Source: an uncultured Clostridia bacterium
Lineage (GTDB): Bacteria > Bacillota > Clostridia > TANB77 > CAG-508
Assembly: GCA_949045875.1 (NCBI GenBank)
Contig: CARPYP010000001.1
Location: 1-64,000, forward strand
Direction: 5' to 3'
Length of the DNA: 64,000 nt
Position numbers and translations under genes: made by a program. The notes under the pieces were generated by a model, which saw only the letters and a program-made list of their open reading frames with translations, had not been told where the DNA came from and did no database searches. Shown one piece after another: positions 8,309 through 16,532 of the stretch. Numbering within the stretch: position 1 is the stretch's first letter; each line of letters begins with the position of its first letter.

Positions 8309-8691
8309 TTACTTTAAAATTCCCTTTTCATATAAATCCTTAAATATGAGTTTATCTACTGGAGAAATTATATTAACCATCTTATTTCTTGAATTTCTGA
8401 ACTTGGCTTGATTTTTCCTATAAATTCTGCTATATAACAAGTCATTTTCACTATTATTCCTTCTGCTTTTCCATGTGCTTGTGCTTTAAATGTTCCATAA
8501 TATTTTATAGTATCTTCTTTAACATCAATAGTTAATTCTTCTTTGCATTCTCTTATTAATGTTTGTTCATCTGTTTCATTTAGTTCTCTTTTTCCTCCTG
8601 GCAAATAATATGTATCTTTCCCTTTTGATAAGGTACTTAATATTTGTCCATCTTTTATATATAGTAATGCAATTTTATCAATTTCTTTCAT
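8309..8691 (-). pseudogene. NUDIX hydrolase with a frameshift near its C terminus
   Basis: The first 107 codons (8368-8691) encode a NUDIX protein. The box begins at GGKRELNETDEQ and continues RECKEEL, giving the canonical G...E...REXXEE pattern. The frame stops after IRWLI, but a neighbouring frame continues ISPVDKLIFKDLYEKGILK to a stop at 8309, a normal NUDIX C-terminal helix. The catalytic box is intact, so the truncated product may still act on a nucleoside diphosphate derivative. The frame change lies in an A/T run, so a sequencing error is possible. The ATG is next to the HAD stop codon. Confidence 0.7.
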
Positions 8692-9419
8692 CAGTTATCC
8701 TCCAATTCGTTTTTAATATAATTTAACATTTCGTTATAATCTCTAAATTCATATTGTGATAGTTTATTAATTTCTTCTCTATTGCAGTCTGAATATTTAT
8801 CATATATTACAGCTACTTCTATATCTGCATTATTTGCTGCTTCCACTCCTATAAGTGAATCTTCTATTATTAAACATTCTTCTTTATCTACATTTAATTC
8901 TTTTAATATCTTATAATGTATTTCTGGATTTGGTTTTAATTCTTTAACTGCACCCTTTGAATATACTAATGAAAATATATCTTCAATATTTGCTTTGTTT
9001 ATTATATTTTGATTATCTTTCTTATAGTTTTCTATTGTATGGTCATTTGTTGTACTTGCAATAACTAATATAAATCCTTTTTCTTTTAAACATTTTAATA
9101 CTCTTTCGGCATTTGGTTTATAATCAATTATTGTTCTTAAGTAATTATCTGCTATTTCGTATCTTAATTTTTTTATTTCTTCTTTAGACGTTTTGGAATT
9201 ATATTTTTCTTTTAGAAAACCACAATACTCTAAATAAGCATCTTCACACTTACTATATTCTTTTAATTTTTCATCTCTTTGTTTTCCAATATCTACATTA
9301 CCAATACTACTATTACTTATTGTTTTTATTAGTTCTTTATCTATTTCATTCCATATTCCTATAGAATCAATTAATGTTCCATCCATATCAAATATAATTA
9401 CTTTTTTACCTTTTACCAT
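8691..9419 (-). CDS. HAD-superfamily phosphatase (beta-phosphoglucomutase-like, subfamily IA)
   Basis: The 242-aa enzyme has motif I DMDGTLID at residues 11-18, motif II ASTT near residue 118, a conserved Lys, and the acidic motif EDSLIGVEAA. A helical cap domain lies between motifs I and II. Members dephosphorylate small sugar or nucleotide phosphates. Its N-terminal 50 codons are duplicated in the chimeric remnant at 1162-1414. It lies between a serine hydrolase gene upstream and a NUDIX gene downstream. Confidence 0.8.
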   Translation of the reverse strand: MVKGKKVIIFDMDGTLIDSIGIWNEIDKELIKTISNSSIGNVDIGKQRDEKLKEYSKCEDAYLEYCGFLKEKYNSKTSKEEIKKLRYEIADNYLRTIIDYKPNAERVLKCLKEKGFILVIASTTNDHTIENYKKDNQNIINKANIEDIFSLVYSKGAVKELKPNPEIHYKILKELNVDKEECLIIEDSLIGVEAANNADIEVAVIYDKYSDCNREEINKLSQYEFRDYNEMLNYIKNELEDN

Positions 9420-9446
9420 ATCAATATTCTCCTATAAACTATTAAT

Positions 9447-9998
9447 TTATATGTATTCCATAACCTCTCTAAATTCTTTATATCCATATTTTTCATTAAA
9501 ATGTCCTGCATTGTTTATTAAAACCTTTTTACCTTTAACAGTTTCTGCAAAAAGTTCTGCTTTATCCATTGGAACATATGGATCATTATCAGAATAAAAG
9601 CATATTACTTCATTACATAGTTCACATGTTTTCTTTAATTCTTTATCCTCCATATAAAATGAATCATATAAGCTGTTATCTTCATCAAACTGTATATTAT
9701 TAAATCCAGCTACTGTAATTAACTTTTTTATTTTTATTCTATGTTCTATTAAAAACCTTGCAATAAAAGTTCCACCTAAACTATGTGTAATAAAAGTTGT
9801 TTCTTCTGTAATATATCCAATTTTAACATAAGCCATTAATATTGTACTCCAGGTCTTATAATCTTGTTTATATGGAGTTGTGAAACTTGGTACTATACAA
9901 TTTAATTTTCTTTTACTTAATTGAGACTTTAGTGATGGAATCCAATTTTTATATGGATTACCATAAGAGCCATGAATAATAAAATAATTTTGTTCCAT
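9447..9998 (-). CDS. RBBP9/YdeN-like serine hydrolase
   Basis: The 183-aa protein has a full triad: Ser73 in THSLGG, Asp139 in YSDNDP and His166 in NAGHFN. It is nearly the same protein as 43785-44333 in the secA-linked element and a more distant paralogue of 6948-7499. Start and length agree among the three. The ACT-domain gene is nine bases upstream and the HAD gene follows, so it belongs to the same run of genes. Substrate unknown. Confidence 0.8.
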   Translation of the reverse strand: MEQNYFIIHGSYGNPYKNWIPSLKSQLSKRKLNCIVPSFTTPYKQDYKTWSTILMAYVKIGYITEETTFITHSLGGTFIARFLIEHRIKIKKLITVAGFNNIQFDEDNSLYDSFYMEDKELKKTCELCNEVICFYSDNDPYVPMDKAELFAETVKGKKVLINNAGHFNEKYGYKEFREVMEYI

Positions 9999-10007
9999 AC
10001 TCCACCT

Positions 10008-10379
10008 CTATATAAATTTATATCCATTTTGCTCTAAAACTTTAGTTGTTTTTTCTAATTTATCATCTTTTACCAATATATAATCTGTGTTATATGTAGA
10101 AATTGCATATATACTGATTTCAGCTTGTGCAAGTATTGTGCTTATTTTTGATAATATTCCTATTAATGAAAAATCTAATGTTCCTACAATTTTTATTGCC
10201 TTCCAGTTATATTCAACAACATTGCTTAAAATATTTACATCTTCATCTACTACTATAGATAATTCTTCATCTGTCTTTGTAATTGAATAAAATTCTTGTT
10301 TATATACTATTTCTGGTACAGTTTCGTTTGGTTTTAATTTAATTACTTTTAATTTATTGTCTAATATCTTTAATTCCAT
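10008..10379 (-). CDS. ACT-domain protein (COG3603-like)
   Basis: I take the start at 10379 (MELKILDNKLKVIKL), which has GGAAA upstream. A longer frame would run into the preceding gene. The 123-aa protein has two ACT-like halves; the second reads GTLDFSLIGILSKISTILAQ, typical of CASTOR/COG3603 amino-acid-binding proteins. Such proteins sense amino acids or act as small regulators. It sits between the DUF5680 gene and a serine hydrolase. The ligand is unknown. Confidence 0.65.
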   Translation of the reverse strand: MELKILDNKLKVIKLKPNETVPEIVYKQEFYSITKTDEELSIVVDEDVNILSNVVEYNWKAIKIVGTLDFSLIGILSKISTILAQAEISIYAISTYNTDYILVKDDKLEKTTKVLEQNGYKFI

Positions 10380-10395
10380 AGTTAATGTTTCCTTT

Positions 10396-11235
10396 CTATT
10401 TAATGATTCCTCCTGAACAATGTAACTCATATATTAAATTATCTTCTTTATATATTTGTTCAATCCCATCAAAATTTTCTATTGTCCCTGTTACTTTAAA
10501 TGTATAAGTATATCCGTTATTTATAAATTTACTTGAACCTCTAACTGGGATAACATCTTTGTCTTCTCCAACTTTCATTAGAGCTGGCCTTAAAGCCATA
10601 TCCATTGCTTCTTCTCCTACTGTATCATCAATTGTTACTCCATAATAATTCATGCCCCATATTGGTTTATTACTATCACAATATACCACTTCTTCTCCCA
10701 TAAATTTAGTCCCACCAAAGTAAGTGTCATGATAAGTATACTTTTTATTATTAGCTATTTCTTCATATTGATAGTCTGATGATCCAATTCTACTAGGTTT
10801 TACTTTTTCTATTGTGCTATTAGCATAAGTTGATTTCTTCGCTCTTATTAAAAAATTCCTAAAAGTATCATCAATAACACTTTCTGCATAATAGGTTTCT
10901 GCATAAAAACTATTATTTCTTAACATGTTTTCTATAGATTCAAATTCATAATTAGCAAATTCGCAACATAACTTTAAAATTTCTTTTTCATTGTTTTTAT
11001 TTAAAATATATCTTTTTATTTCTCCATTATTAAATTTAAAAATAAATATCTTATCTTTTCCTAAATATTCATTCCAAAACCCACTTTCAAGTGTTTCACA
11101 TATATATTTTTCAAACAATTCAATCTTATCTTCATCAAAAATAACTCCATAATTATTTCCAAATGACTTAATTTCAAAATTATTTTGTTTTAATTTTTCA
11201 ATATTATTAATTCCCATTAAATAACTATAATTCAT
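10396..11235 (-). CDS. DUF5680-domain protein
   Basis: Residues 125-279 match the DUF5680 pattern as I recall it: FRNFLIRAKKSTYANS, then YTYHDTYFGGTKFMGEEVVY, KPIWGMNYYG, and ALRPALMKVG. The first 110 residues are a separate, unrecognised acidic domain. DUF5680 often follows an HTH domain in Firmicutes and its function is unknown. The gene is 21 bases from the GNAT-pyrophosphatase gene and is followed closely by the ACT gene. Confidence 0.65.
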   Translation of the reverse strand: MNYSYLMGINNIEKLKQNNFEIKSFGNNYGVIFDEDKIELFEKYICETLESGFWNEYLGKDKIFIFKFNNGEIKRYILNKNNEKEILKLCCEFANYEFESIENMLRNNSFYAETYYAESVIDDTFRNFLIRAKKSTYANSTIEKVKPSRIGSSDYQYEEIANNKKYTYHDTYFGGTKFMGEEVVYCDSNKPIWGMNYYGVTIDDTVGEEAMDMALRPALMKVGEDKDVIPVRGSSKFINNGYTYTFKVTGTIENFDGIEQIYKEDNLIYELHCSGGIIK

Positions 11236-11256
11236 ATTATTTTTCCTCCATCTATA

Positions 11257-12063
11257 TTAGCTAATAATCCTACTTTTAAAAAATCTCTCTTGAAACTCTG
11301 TTAAAGCTCTAATCTCATCATTAGTATATTTTTTGTCCTCTGGCACTAAAACTAATTTATCATCATTATCATTTAATCTATGTATTATCGCTATACATTT
11401 TCCTGTAAAACTTTCTATTGGTTCAAAAACTCCTAATATATAACAATCTAGTTCTTCTCCATCTCCACTTATTGTATTTGGTATATATCCATAATTAATC
11501 GGATATACAAATCCATGTTTTGGATGTTTAGAACCCATTTTTCTATCTATTTTTGCTGTAATTGTTTTCCCTATGTATGATTTTGTATTAATATTATTTA
11601 TATCTTTTAAATATAAAGTATATTCACTTAGATCAAACTCATCTCCATACCCTTTATCTATTGCATTCGTAAATCCTAGTTTAAAATATATGTGTTTTGC
11701 TATTTCATTATCATCTTCTACACCTATTGTAAATTCTGTATACCCTATATTAGTTAAATAATCTATGCAATAATTTATTAACTTTTGTCCTAAACCTCGT
11801 CCTTGATATTTTTTATCTACTCTAAATGCTTCTAAATATACTCTTTTATTTGATATTGTTTCTGTTTCTAATTGATGGCTTTTATAATTGACAGTTAATT
11901 CTCCAATAATATCTTTGTTATCTTCAATCATAAATACATCTATTTCTTGTTTCTCAAATTGCTGTAATCTCTTCTTTTTATACTTAATCCACATTTCTTC
12001 ATTATCTGGAAACAACTTTTTTAATTTTTCAAATTCTTCTATTTTTATTTTTTTAAATTCCAT
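11257..12063 (-). CDS. GNAT acetyltransferase fused to a type I inorganic pyrophosphatase-like domain
   Basis: The start is set at 12063 (MEFKKIKIEEF) because GGAG precedes it by six bases. Residues 1-155 are a GNAT domain, with the acetyl-CoA loop in YQGRGLGQKLINY. After a short linker, residues 160-268 resemble family I pyrophosphatase: DRKMGSKHPKHG, YPINYGYIP, DGEELDCYILG and DDKLVLVP keep the metal-binding acidic residues. It may acylate and hydrolyse related nucleotide or amine substrates, but the pairing is unusual and the function is inference. It is the first gene after the 0.6-kb duplicate block. Confidence 0.75.
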   Translation of the reverse strand: MEFKKIKIEEFEKLKKLFPDNEEMWIKYKKKRLQQFEKQEIDVFMIEDNKDIIGELTVNYKSHQLETETISNKRVYLEAFRVDKKYQGRGLGQKLINYCIDYLTNIGYTEFTIGVEDDNEIAKHIYFKLGFTNAIDKGYGDEFDLSEYTLYLKDINNINTKSYIGKTITAKIDRKMGSKHPKHGFVYPINYGYIPNTISGDGEELDCYILGVFEPIESFTGKCIAIIHRLNDNDDKLVLVPEDKKYTNDEIRALTEFQERFFKSRIIS

Positions 12064-12174
12064 TATTTCTCCAATCTTCACTATATCTAGTAATTCACTT
12101 TATTTATATCACAAATTTCCATATTTTCATAGTGTTTTTCCAATATTTACAAAACATATGCTTAATCGCCACAA

Positions 12175-12250
12175 AATCTCCAATAGAAATAATGTCAAGA
12201 GCGAGTGATAGCGAGTTTATTTACTCTTGATATTATTTTTATTGGAGATT
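12175..12250. other. Long hairpin, copy B of the three-member family
   Basis: Same outer stem as copy A (AATCTCCAATAGAAATAAT with ATTATTTTTATTGGAGATT) and core TCAAGAGCGAGTGATAGCGA before CTCTTGA. Differences from copy A fall mostly in the inner loop. It lies in the leader of the cargo operon, 110 bases from the GNAT-pyrophosphatase start. Confidence 0.6.
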
Positions 12251-12270
12251 AAAATTGCTTTGCAAATGTT

Positions 12271-12302
12271 ATAGGACGAATTTTTTAATTTTTTCGTCCT
12301 AT
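12271..12302. terminator. Hairpin covarying with 2724-2757
   Basis: ATAGGACGAA pairs with TTCGTCCTAT around a T-rich loop and is followed by GATTTTTT on the + strand. The stem differs from its duplicate by a base-pair swap that keeps pairing. Confidence 0.5.
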
Positions 12303-12571
12303 GATTTTTTATAAGCCAGATTTCATTAAATTTTCGTCCCATAAGAAATAAGCATCAGCATATATCTACTGACACCTATTTACTAAAGATTCTCTATAAC
12401 TCATTTTAATAAATTCTTTCTAACACTTGAAATATCTAGCTTTATTTCATATCTACTAACTTACACAACCTATACCTGTTCTGCTTACAGTAGATACAAT
12501 CATAAACTTTCTAGTATTTCAAACACTTTGCTCTATTTTTTTAATTCTATTTATGTGTTTCCACTTACCAC

Positions 12572-12723
12572 TTAAGCAACTACTTTAACTTTCACACCCA
12601 AATTTTGATGTTTTTCTTTCCCAAATCTGCCTTTTTCTTCAAAAGTTATAATTTCTGAAACCATATCAAAATCAAGTATTACCTGTCTTGTTTTAATTGT
12701 AGCACTGCCACACACTCCACATG
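12572..12723 (-). other. RlmD-like C-terminal codons at the recombinase end (att-like, copy B)
   Basis: In one frame, 12723-12679 encodes HVECVAVLQLKQDR and a stop. This matches the true RlmD end (HVECCSVLYLKDSIQ), although the frame is not part of any intact gene here. The recombinase stop at 12693 falls inside this tract. A second frame reads QVILDFDMVSEIITFEEKGR on to KVKVVA and a stop at 12572, conserved with copy A. Large serine recombinases often lie beside their attachment site, and rlmD/rumA 3' ends are known ICE targets, so I read this as an element end. Confidence 0.6.
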
Positions 12724-14408
12724 TGTTGTTTCTCTCTGGTTGCAGTATTATTTGAATGTTGTTTATCGCTTATAGCAGTAAATTTGTCTTTACAATTTAT
12801 TTCTGTTCCATTTTTACAAATAAATCTTATTGTATATGGATTTACTGTTCCATCTTCATCGGTTTCTCCAATTACTACTTTATCAATTAAACATTCAAAC
12901 ACATCTTTATCAAATTTGGCTATTTTATCTATATTTTTAAATAAACTTTTAAACTTGTTTAATCTCTGTCTAATGCTTTCATTTCTATTTGTTTCTTTTA
13001 GTAATCCTTGTATTTTGTTTTCTATTTTCAATAATTCTACATTTAAGTTATCAAATTTTTCTGTATATTGTTCTTTATTAATTTTGCCTTCTAAATTTAG
13101 TTCTAATAAATTAGCAAGTTTCTTGTTTATTTTTTCTTTGTCTTTTTCTAGTTTTGTTACTATTGTTTCTATAGTATTTTCTTTTAAGATATTTTCTATC
13201 TTTTCTAAAAAATTTTCAACTACTTTTCTGTTATCATTACAGAGTATCCTATATCCTTGTACAAAACAATCTTCTAATATCTCTTCTGGAATTGCTTTAC
13301 AATATGGGCATTCTTCTTTTCCATGTTTTACTCTTTTGATACATTGCCATACTGCTTTTGCACAATTTCTATTTGCATTCCAGTTTCTTCTTGTAAGTAA
13401 GCTACTACAAAAACCACAATACAGTTTGCTACTAAAAGGATATTTCTTGCTATAGTTATCGTTTCTTCTTCCTGTTTCTCTGTTACCTGCTCTTTTTGTT
13501 CTTATTTCTTGAACTCTGTCAAATAATTCTTTGCTTATAATTGGCTCATGATGTTCTTTTAGATAATGCTTATCTGCTTCTCCTAAATTGCTTAATCTTT
13601 TATGTGATATTGGATCTATTGTAAATGTTTTTCCCATTAGCACATCTCCAATATATTTCTCGTTTTTTAGTATTCCTCTTATTGTTGATTCACACCATTT
13701 TGTTGCACCTTTTGGAGTTTTTATTCCTTTAACTGTTAGTTCTTTTGCTATTGTACTTGAACCTACTCCTTCTACATATCTTTCAAACATATATCTTACA
13801 ATATTTGCTTCTTCTTCATTAATTGTTATTTCTTTTGTTTCAAGATTATAATTATATCCATAACAACCATTATAGCCAATTAACTCTCCTCTATCCTTTT
13901 TCATCTTTAAGCCTAGCAATACATGTGAAGATATATTCTCGCTTTCTTGTTGTGCCATTGCACTTAATAATGTTAACACTAATTCTCCTTGACCTGAACC
14001 TGTATTGATATTTTCTTCTTCAAATAGTATTGCAACGTTTTTCTCTTTTAGCATTCTTACATATTTTAAAGTATCTAATGTGTTTCTAGCAAATCTTGAT
14101 ATGGATTTTGTTAGTATCATGTCAATTTTACCTTCCATTGAGTCTTGTATCATTTTCATAAAGTTTGTTCTTTTAAAATCTAAAGTTCCACTTATTGCTT
14201 CATCTGCATATATTCCTGCAAATTGCCATTCTGATTTACTATTTATTTTTTCATCATAATACTTTAATTGTGATTGATAACTATTTAATTGTTCTTCATT
14301 ATCTGTGCTTACTCTACAATATGCACATACTCTTAGTCTTTCTTTGATTGTTGTTCCTGTTACTCTGTTAATTCTTCCGTTTGTTTTCTCTATGACTTGA
14401 ATTTCCAT
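12693..14408 (-). CDS. Large serine recombinase
   Basis: The 571-aa protein starts at 14408 (MEIQVIEKTNGR) behind AGGAGG. The N-terminal resolvase domain has the catalytic serine in YCRVSTDNEEQ and the arginine-rich stretch SISRFARNTLDTL. The Recombinase domain follows, then a zinc ribbon (LYCGFCSSLL, later CPYC) and a coiled coil (residues about 385-450). These proteins carry out directional integration and excision of ICEs, IMEs and phages without cofactors. The C-terminal codons run into RlmD-like att sequence. No relaxase or conjugation genes are present, so the element is mobilisable, satellite-like or decayed. Confidence 0.9.
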   Translation of the reverse strand: MEIQVIEKTNGRINRVTGTTIKERLRVCAYCRVSTDNEEQLNSYQSQLKYYDEKINSKSEWQFAGIYADEAISGTLDFKRTNFMKMIQDSMEGKIDMILTKSISRFARNTLDTLKYVRMLKEKNVAILFEEENINTGSGQGELVLTLLSAMAQQESENISSHVLLGLKMKKDRGELIGYNGCYGYNYNLETKEITINEEEANIVRYMFERYVEGVGSSTIAKELTVKGIKTPKGATKWCESTIRGILKNEKYIGDVLMGKTFTIDPISHKRLSNLGEADKHYLKEHHEPIISKELFDRVQEIRTKRAGNRETGRRNDNYSKKYPFSSKLYCGFCSSLLTRRNWNANRNCAKAVWQCIKRVKHGKEECPYCKAIPEEILEDCFVQGYRILCNDNRKVVENFLEKIENILKENTIETIVTKLEKDKEKINKKLANLLELNLEGKINKEQYTEKFDNLNVELLKIENKIQGLLKETNRNESIRQRLNKFKSLFKNIDKIAKFDKDVFECLIDKVVIGETDEDGTVNPYTIRFICKNGTEINCKDKFTAISDKQHSNNTATREKQHMWSVWQCYN

Positions 14409-14537
14409 CTTTCCTCCTATCACTATATTAAGAGCTTGTATGAAAAATTTTTCAATTTTTCAACACTCTCTAAAATTCCGCCTAGAGATAAAACTTAATA
14501 ATTTTATATCATTTTTTAGGTAAAAAGTAAATTGAAT

Positions 14538-14714
14538 TTATAAAAGTTTGTAATCTTTTAAGAGTTTTCTTTTAATTTCTTGTTGCTCCGCTTCTGTTAT
14601 CAAGTTCCCTCTAAACAAATTATTTAAGAGTGATAATTCCATGCTACAATTTAGCATAGTATTATCTTTTAATTGTTTAGAATCATCTACTTCTATTTCA
14701 TAATCATGTAGCAT
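14538..14714 (-). CDS. 58-aa SHOCT-like small protein upstream of the recombinase
   Basis: A short frame, MLHDYEIEVDDSKQLKDNTM to KDYKLL, has a good Shine-Dalgarno (GGAG) seven bases upstream. The C-terminal half, MELSLLNNLFRGNLITEAEQ with EIKRKLL, resembles the short helical SHOCT-type motif seen in small proteins next to serine recombinases of Firmicutes elements. It precedes the recombinase in the same direction, with a hairpin upstream. A role in excision control is possible but unproven. Confidence 0.6.
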   Translation of the reverse strand: MLHDYEIEVDDSKQLKDNTMLNCSMELSLLNNLFRGNLITEAEQQEIKRKLLKDYKLL

Positions 14715-14744
14715 GAAATTTCTCCTTTTCTTTAAATTTGAAAC

Positions 14745-14798
14745 GAAAAAGAGCAGAGAAATTAGTTTTTAATCTAATCTCTTTGCTCTTTCTTTTTC
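14745..14798. terminator. Long hairpin upstream of the 58-aa gene
   Basis: GAAAAAGAGCAGAGAAATTAG pairs with CTAATCTCTTTGCTCTTTC through most of its length. On the minus strand it lies in the leader of the 58-aa gene, where it could act as an attenuator; on the + strand it is a terminator with a T-rich end. Confidence 0.55.
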
Positions 14799-14882
14799 AT
14801 ACTACCATTATATTATCGTGTTTTTATAAAATCAATTCCCTTTTATTTCCCTCTTTTCTATTTTTAATATAATTTTTATATA

Positions 14883-15080
14883 AGTACACTAAGTGAACTA
14901 ATAGTTGAATAATCTAAAACTACAAGTTCACTTGGTGTACTAAATCTAAAATATTTTATTAAATTCAAGTACACTCGGTGAACTTTTGCCTAAAATGAGT
15001 GAACTTTTCCCAATTTTTAGTTCACTATTTTCAATTTTAACGAAGAATAGCGGGTTTAAGCCAGTTCACTCGGTGAATTT
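14883..15080. promoter_or_regulatory. Cluster of palindromic operator-like sites
   Basis: Four near-palindromes share AAGTWCACTYGGTGWACTT: 14883-14900, 14924-14942, 14967-14985 and 15063-15080. Half-sites lie at 14997-15008 and 15019-15027. They sit upstream of the 58-aa gene and the recombinase, where a repressor or directionality factor would bind. Further small palindromes lie at 15123-15141 (TTGAAGG/CCTTCAA) and 15149-15170. No gene occupies 14715-15373, and no regulator gene is seen nearby. Confidence 0.6.
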
Positions 15081-15246
15081 CTGCATCATATTTGCTTAGA
15101 ATTTTTGTTTCTTTATTAACTCTTGAAGGCTTGACCTTCAATGTGTACAAGCGATATGTTAATACCGCTTTCCTGCCCTCATTTTTAATGAGGTATTTTA
15201 GATTTCAATAGTGTTTATGTCTACTTGATTGAATATACTTATCCTT

Positions 15247-15364
15247 AAATCCTCTTAGTTGAAAAATAATGTGCTTTTAAAATTTAGTCAAGGTTGTGCG
15301 ATAGCACATTCATTTTAACCTTGATTTGATTTTAAAAAGCACATTATCATTGTGTAGAGGATTT
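15247..15364. other. Long hairpin, copy C of the three-member family
   Basis: AAATCCTCT and ATAATGTGCTTTTAAAAT pair with ATTTTAAAAAGCACATTAT and AGAGGATTT, enclosing TCAAGGTTGTGCGATAGCAC and AACCTTGA. The core is shared with copies A and B, but the outer stem is a different sequence that still pairs. It lies just past the HD-domain gene, between the cargo operon and the recombinase module. Confidence 0.6.
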
Positions 15365-15373
15365 AGTTATTAT

Positions 15374-15982
15374 TTATAAATTATCTTTTATTTCTGGGAA
15401 TAAATCATATAAGTTATAACCTAATAAGCTATCAAAATATTCCTTTAATCTATATGTTTCTTTAATATGATATTGAGTATTTGAATAAGCACCTCTTCTA
15501 ATCATAATATCAATTAACCTCTTATCTATTGTAAATACTTTTCCACCTTGTGGACACATTAAATCACATAGGTTTATTAATTTTTCTTCTATTGTGTATT
15601 TATGTGTTTTTACAAACTCTGCTATAAAAGGTTTATCTTGTGGATTTGGAACTCCTCCAGCTGTACAAATAATGTCATTATTCAAATATGAATGTGTTAT
15701 ACATATATTGCAATATTCTTCATTATACCCTTTATCTTTTAAATAGTTATATCCACTTATCTCATGTCCATGAGATTCTCCAGTATATTTTCCAATATCA
15801 TGCAAATATCCTAGTGTTATTGTTTTATCAATATCTACATTATACCCTTTTTCAGTTAAAGCTTTAGCAATTTTTCCTGCTGTATCTCCCACACAAATAC
15901 AATGGTCTATCCATCTATCACTTTTTGTTTTTCCTCTATATTCTTCTATCATTTGTAATGCTAGTTCTTTTGTTAGCTTCAT
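15374..15982 (-). CDS. HD-domain phosphohydrolase
   Basis: The 202-aa protein has H27 followed by LHDIGK at residues 59-64 and a further HSYLN, the metal-binding signature of HD phosphohydrolases. Such proteins hydrolyse nucleotides or nucleotide second messengers. It is last in the operon running from 24.4 kb and is 11 bases from the histidine phosphatase. A different HD protein (44756-45385) sits in the secA-linked cargo. Confidence 0.75.
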   Translation of the reverse strand: MKLTKELALQMIEEYRGKTKSDRWIDHCICVGDTAGKIAKALTEKGYNVDIDKTITLGYLHDIGKYTGESHGHEISGYNYLKDKGYNEEYCNICITHSYLNNDIICTAGGVPNPQDKPFIAEFVKTHKYTIEEKLINLCDLMCPQGGKVFTIDKRLIDIMIRRGAYSNTQYHIKETYRLKEYFDSLLGYNLYDLFPEIKDNL

Positions 15983-15993
15983 CTATTTTCTCC

Positions 15994-16530
15994 TTACATT
16001 TCATATTCTTTTATTTCGCAATTTTTTTGTCCACTTATTTTTAGAAGCATTCCGTCTTTTGGCATTTCTTGAAAATAAAATTGTATAGTTCTTGCAATAG
16101 CACCATGAGTGACTAATAATATGTTTTTGTCACTATATTTAACCTTAATTTCATCTAAAAATGAATGCACTCTATCAAATAGTTCTGGTAATGTTTCAAG
16201 TCCTTCTATTGGCTTAGTTGAGTAATAATTATAATACTCTGTAAAATAGTAGTCATCTAATATAGTTCTTGTTAATTTCCCACCTTCTCTTTCCATTAAT
16301 CTATCATCATATATTACTGGAATTTTATTTACATTTACTAATTCCATAGTATGTTTTGTTCTTTTCATAGGAGAACATATTATAAGATCAACATCAAGTT
16401 TTTTTACATTTTCACTTGCTTTGATTGCTTGTTCTATTCCAATTTCATTTATGTCTTCATCATATCTACAATTATACCTATTTTCTTTATTACAATTTGT
16501 TTGACCATGTCTAATTACATATAATTTCAT
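15994..16530 (-). CDS. Histidine phosphatase (phosphoglycerate mutase / CobC-like)
   Basis: The 178-aa enzyme starts MKLYVIRHGQTNCN with catalytic His8. It has CSPMKRTKHTME (second Arg), an acid in ERE, and THGAIART with the second catalytic His. Members remove phosphate from sugars, nucleotides or cobalamin precursors. Its start is two bases from the GDPD stop. The truncated copy at 26-151 shows the block was duplicated. Confidence 0.85.
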   Translation of the reverse strand: MKLYVIRHGQTNCNKENRYNCRYDEDINEIGIEQAIKASENVKKLDVDLIICSPMKRTKHTMELVNVNKIPVIYDDRLMEREGGKLTRTILDDYYFTEYYNYYSTKPIEGLETLPELFDRVHSFLDEIKVKYSDKNILLVTHGAIARTIQFYFQEMPKDGMLLKISGQKNCEIKEYEM

Positions 16531-16532
16531 AT

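Larger units (their letters stand above)
12105..12714. repeat. 0.6-kb duplicate block (copy B) between recombinase and cargo operon
   Basis: Diverged copy of 2543-3163. In minus-strand order it contains the RlmD-like tail, a conserved short frame, two short hairpins, the long stem-loop and the leader of the GNAT-pyrophosphatase gene. Apart from these it has no ORF of normal size. It fills the gap between the recombinase stop and the cargo start and probably includes the cargo promoter, although I cannot place a clear -35/-10 pair. Confidence 0.75.

Noticed and set aside
12721..13455. A 244-aa + strand ORF opposite the recombinase
   Set aside because: Antisense shadow of the recombinase zinc-ribbon and coiled-coil region.
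2628..15364. The long hairpins as integron attC sites
   Set aside because: There is no integron integrase, copies do not follow each gene, and no RYYYAAC/GTTRRRY pairs are visible.
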